Origin: an uncultured Collinsella sp.
GTDB lineage: Bacteria > Actinomycetota > Coriobacteriia > Coriobacteriales > Coriobacteriaceae
Assembly (NCBI GenBank): GCA_958412345.1
Contig: CATYSO010000003.1
Span: 62,001 to 126,000 of the forward strand
Direction: 5' to 3'
Length of the DNA stretch: 64,000 nucleotides
This document shows positions 61,865 through 64,000 of this stretch, in pieces (within the stretch, counting starts at the first letter, position 1; each line of letters begins with the position of its first letter). Both the position numbers and the translations under genes were made by a program. The notes below the pieces were generated by a model. The model did no database searches. It worked only from the letters and a program-made list of their open reading frames with translations, and had not been told where the DNA came from.

Positions 61865-62353
61865 TTATGCCTCGCGCAGCCAGTCAAACGCAATGCGCGG
61901 TGTGCCGTCCGACACATGCACGACGCCGACACGCTCGAACCCCGCCTTGGCGATGGCGCCCTGCATAGGCAGATTGTCTTGGTGTGTGTCGATACGCAGA
62001 TGGTCGATGCGTTCCTTGGCAAAGGCAAACATCGCGGCCGCGACGCCATGCGTAGTGCCGTCGGATGCCACGCGGTGCAGCACAGCATACGGGGCATCGC
62101 TGCGCCACTGGCCGCCCTCAATCGCATCGTAGGAACTGTCCGGCCCCGGCAGAAAGGCAAACGTCGCCACCACGCGTCCGTCTTCCTCGCACACATAGCT
62201 ACCGCCCGCGGCAATATCGCTTTTGAGCTGCTCGGCCGAGGGCGTGCCTACCGGCCACTGCGTGGCGTTGCCATGCGCGCGCATAAAGGCGCGGGCCGCG
62301 TCATAGATAGCCATGACGGCGGGAATGTCGGTATCGAGGGTTTTTCTGATCAT
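61865..62353 (-). CDS. GNAT-family N-acetyltransferase
   Basis: The protein has 162 residues from the ATG at 62353 (a GTG at 62356 is the alternative). Visible are YDAARAFMRAHGNATQWP, a central HRVASDGTTHGVAAAMF acetyl-CoA loop and DNLPMQGAIAKAGFERVG near the end. It resembles small-molecule acetyltransferases of gut bacteria; the substrate is unknown. It is divergent from the next gene across a TTGGTATCA dyad. Confidence 0.85.
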   Translation of the reverse strand: MIRKTLDTDIPAVMAIYDAARAFMRAHGNATQWPVGTPSAEQLKSDIAAGGSYVCEEDGRVVATFAFLPGPDSSYDAIEGGQWRSDAPYAVLHRVASDGTTHGVAAAMFAFAKERIDHLRIDTHQDNLPMQGAIAKAGFERVGVVHVSDGTPRIAFDWLREA

Positions 62354-62374
62354 CACGCGGCGACCTCACGTTTA

Positions 62375-62406
62375 TTGGTATCACTTTGATTGAGCAATGA
62401 TACCAA
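62375..62406. promoter_or_regulatory. TTGGTATCA dyad in a divergent promoter region
   Basis: TTGGTATCA (62375-62383) and TGATACCAA (62398-62406), 14 bases apart, between the divergent acetyltransferase and zinc-ribbon genes. The half-site shares TTGGTAT with the tandem repeats at 59503. Confidence 0.5.
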
Positions 62407-62430
62407 CGTTTGGAGAGGGGCGCGAAGCAG

Positions 62431-62727
62431 ATGGGTAGCAAAAAGCGAGCCGCCTGGTCAAAAGCCAAAAGCGAGTTTTTGGGCGCTGCCACCGGCGGCG
62501 ATATGAGCGACCTGTTTGCGCGCGAGGATGAGCGCCGCGACGCCCTGGACGCCGAGCGCGATGAAGCCTGGCGCTACAAGTCGTGCGAACGCAAAAACCG
62601 TTACGACACACGCGCCGAGGCCGAGGCCGTTATGGCCGACTGCGAAAACCGCGGGCGGCGCGGCCTTGCCTGCTACAAATGCGAATACTGCGGCGGATGG
62701 CATCTGACGTCGCACCCCTGGAAATAG
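62431..62727 (+). CDS. Small zinc-ribbon-like protein
   Basis: The protein has 98 residues. The ATG at 62431 has AGGGG about 10 bases upstream. The N-terminal half is charged and helical. The C-terminal half contains YKSCERKNRYDTRAEAEAVM and ends CYKCEYCGGWHLTSHP, a CxxCxxWH half-ribbon common in small phage and bacterial proteins of unknown role. Confidence 0.75.
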   Translation: MGSKKRAAWSKAKSEFLGAATGGDMSDLFAREDERRDALDAERDEAWRYKSCERKNRYDTRAEAEAVMADCENRGRRGLACYKCEYCGGWHLTSHPWK

Positions 62728-62775
62728 GCCCCACATCGGCACGGCGCTGGCGAAGCGCCGGCCATCGCACGCAAG

Positions 62776-63480
62776 CTACGGGCGTGGCGGCACCAAGACA
62801 TCGTAGCGGACGGCCTTGCCCGCAAGTTGATAGCTCGGCTTAACGCCGGCAAGCAGTGGCCCCTTCACCGGCCGCTTGATAACGACCTTGCGCGGGCGTG
62901 CCGCAAGCGCAGCTTTAACCAGCGCCTCCTCATCGGCGCACGGCTGTTCCAGATGGTGCAAGAGTTGGAACTTCTTTTTGACCGCCGCGCTCTTGGTGCG
63001 CTCTGGAAACATGGGGTCCAGATATACCACGTCGGGAACCGCGAGCTCGCCCTGCCCAATCAGCTCAGCTACATGACGAAGGCCGGCAATGCTGTCCTCG
63101 CCCGCATGTAAACGCATGCGCGCCACGGCTGTCGCAAGCGCCGGATCATCTGCCGCGCGATTCAAAGCATCCTTGAGGAGCGCCGCGATCACGCAATCCT
63201 GCTCATACAGATCGACGGTAAAGCCCGCGGCCGCCAACAACAGCGAGTCCTCGCCAAAGCCTGCCGTGGCATCAATCGCCCATGGTTGCTCGATGCCTTT
63301 TGTGCGCGCAGCCTTCACCAGTAGCTCTTGCTGCAAACGGCCCTGTTTGAGCCGCGGAAGCATGCGGCCAAAATCGGCACGCAACTCCATCGTGCCGTCG
63401 GTGAGCGTAAGGCCCTCGGACGTCCGCACGAGCTCGAGCTCTGCCGCCCGAGCAACAGAAAAGGAATCGACGACGGCCAT
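62776..63480 (-). CDS. rsmJ: RsmJ-like 16S rRNA methyltransferase
   Basis: The protein has 234 residues; AAGGAG precedes the ATG at 63480. Signatures are AIDATAGFGEDSLLLAAAGF, VVYLDPMFPERTKSAAVKKK and KVVIKRPVKGPLL, the pattern of RsmJ, which makes m2G1516 in 16S rRNA. The name is probable rather than certain, since actinobacterial relatives are not well studied. Confidence 0.82.
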   Translation of the reverse strand: MAVVDSFSVARAAELELVRTSEGLTLTDGTMELRADFGRMLPRLKQGRLQQELLVKAARTKGIEQPWAIDATAGFGEDSLLLAAAGFTVDLYEQDCVIAALLKDALNRAADDPALATAVARMRLHAGEDSIAGLRHVAELIGQGELAVPDVVYLDPMFPERTKSAAVKKKFQLLHHLEQPCADEEALVKAALAARPRKVVIKRPVKGPLLAGVKPSYQLAGKAVRYDVLVPPRP

Positions 63481-63543
63481 GGACACTCCTTAGCAAACAA
63501 AACGAATACATGGGCGCCATTCATGTCGGCACCCAACCGTCCG

Positions 63544-63687
63544 TTATTGTCCCACATGCGACATGGTCCACAGCATCCCAATGCAAAGCACCGCCATCAA
63601 TACCGTGCACACGGCAGCGATCACAGAATCACTCATGCGCCTTCCCAGCGACCGCGGCTCATCCACTTGCTTGACTCCGTACATCAT
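63544..63687 (-). CDS. 47-residue single-pass membrane protein
   Basis: A short frame beginning MMYGVKQVDEPRSLGRRMSD, followed by one hydrophobic helix (VIAAVCTVLMAVLCIGMLWTM), ending SHVGQ and TAA. AAGGAGG lies 4 bases before the first ATG and 7 before the second. Such small membrane proteins are commonly missed. The family is not recognised. Confidence 0.6.
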   Translation of the reverse strand: MMYGVKQVDEPRSLGRRMSDSVIAAVCTVLMAVLCIGMLWTMSHVGQ

Positions 63688-63914
63688 GGCTCCTCCTTCG
63701 GTCCAGCTCTTACCATGGCCTCATCATCGCAGCGCCGCGCATGCGTTGCCATCGATTTGACTTACGTCCAGCTTTCCTTTTTGAAAGGTTGAACCGTGCA
63801 GGCAAGAGACGCTTTCAGGCGCATGCGTCACCGCGTTGAACTACAATGTGCTTCACCATATGTGCAGCACATAGGGTGCGCCAGGTTGGCGTACTCGTAT
63901 CGAAAGGACCAGCC

Positions 63915-64000
63915 ATGAGCTTCACTCGCAAGACTCTCAAAATCCTTGCCCTGATTTATTTTATTCTGGGCATCGCCAGTCTCGTCATTGGAATCGCCGG
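63915..64000 (+). CDS. Membrane protein, 3' end cut by window edge
   Basis: AAAGGA precedes the ATG at 63915. The visible 28 residues are MSFTRKTLKILALIYFILG and onward, a basic start and one hydrophobic helix. It is too short for a family call. The 227-bp gap before it holds TACAAT (63843-63848) as a possible -10. Confidence 0.6.
   Translation, partial: MSFTRKTLKILALIYFILGIASLVIGIA

Noticed and set aside
1..64000. tRNA or rRNA genes
   Set aside because: I read the intergenic gaps on both strands and saw no cloverleaf or rRNA signature; a tRNAscan run would settle this.

Overview
The window is about 60% G+C and packed with genes. It looks like a chromosomal segment of a gut Coriobacteriia bacterium, most likely Collinsella or a close relative. 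The pointers are a bile salt hydrolase, a rubredoxin-first ('reverse') rubrerythrin, many GTG starts behind strong AGGAGG-type ribosome binding sites, and actinobacterial helicases (the DUF3516 type). This assignment is an inference from gene content. No rRNA, tRNA or CRISPR array was recognised.

Layout. 1-3.6 kb: a BrxD-like ATPase (cut by the left edge) and an Lhr/BrxHI-like helicase. 3.6-10.2 kb: a spermidine-synthase-like protein, an Elp3-type radical SAM/acetyltransferase, an XRE regulator with a DUF4097 protein, a Trm9-like methyltransferase and TrmB, so an RNA-modification neighbourhood. 10.3-20.7 kb: a DUF3516 helicase, a DUF2130 protein, a sugar deacetylase, a phosphoesterase, an alcohol/aldehyde dehydrogenase operon and a DUF5131 protein. 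20.8-26.2 kb: rubrerythrin, an unknown nuclease-like gene set between two copies of a 123-bp element, and pdxR divergent from pdxST. 26.2-26.7 kb: a gene-free strip of palindromes and a candidate structured RNA. 26.7-36 kb: an RGG-tailed protein, two unusual peptide deformylases, an XRE-aminotransferase fusion, LysR/EamA, Kup and bile salt hydrolase. 36-45 kb: nucleobase permeases, a MetE-like methyltransferase with a LysR regulator, a HAD phosphatase, and a TPP-riboswitch-controlled thiM/thiamine-binding protein/thiE operon. 45-53.9 kb: patatin, two tandem GGDEF proteins, a flavodoxin-like protein, a Cys-less ArsC-like protein, a COG0523 GTPase and TrmL. 54-64 kb: two AAA ATPases, a UvrA2-like protein, acetyltransferases, a TetM-like translation GTPase, RsmJ and small proteins.

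The most unusual layer is not protein coding. Several palindrome families sit exactly at gene ends. A 123-bp element occurs three times, always exactly 123 bp, with ends reading CTAAGTGAGTAG, which holds a stop codon in all three frames; two neighbouring genes terminate inside it. A second family with a core like AAAGGGAC/GTCCCTTT recurs at least eight times, usually starting 0-8 bases from a stop codon. In the 53.9-59.6 kb stretch all five copies overlap the stop codon of a neighbouring gene. A third, longer structured unit occurs in two places (26.5 and 51.5 kb); the second copy could switch between two mutually exclusive folds just ahead of a start codon.

Several enzymes look altered at their catalytic centres: a deformylase whose HExxH is HMIDH, another whose usual motif-1 Gln is Met, an ArsC-like protein with Ser in place of Cys, and degenerate GGDEF domains next to intact ones.
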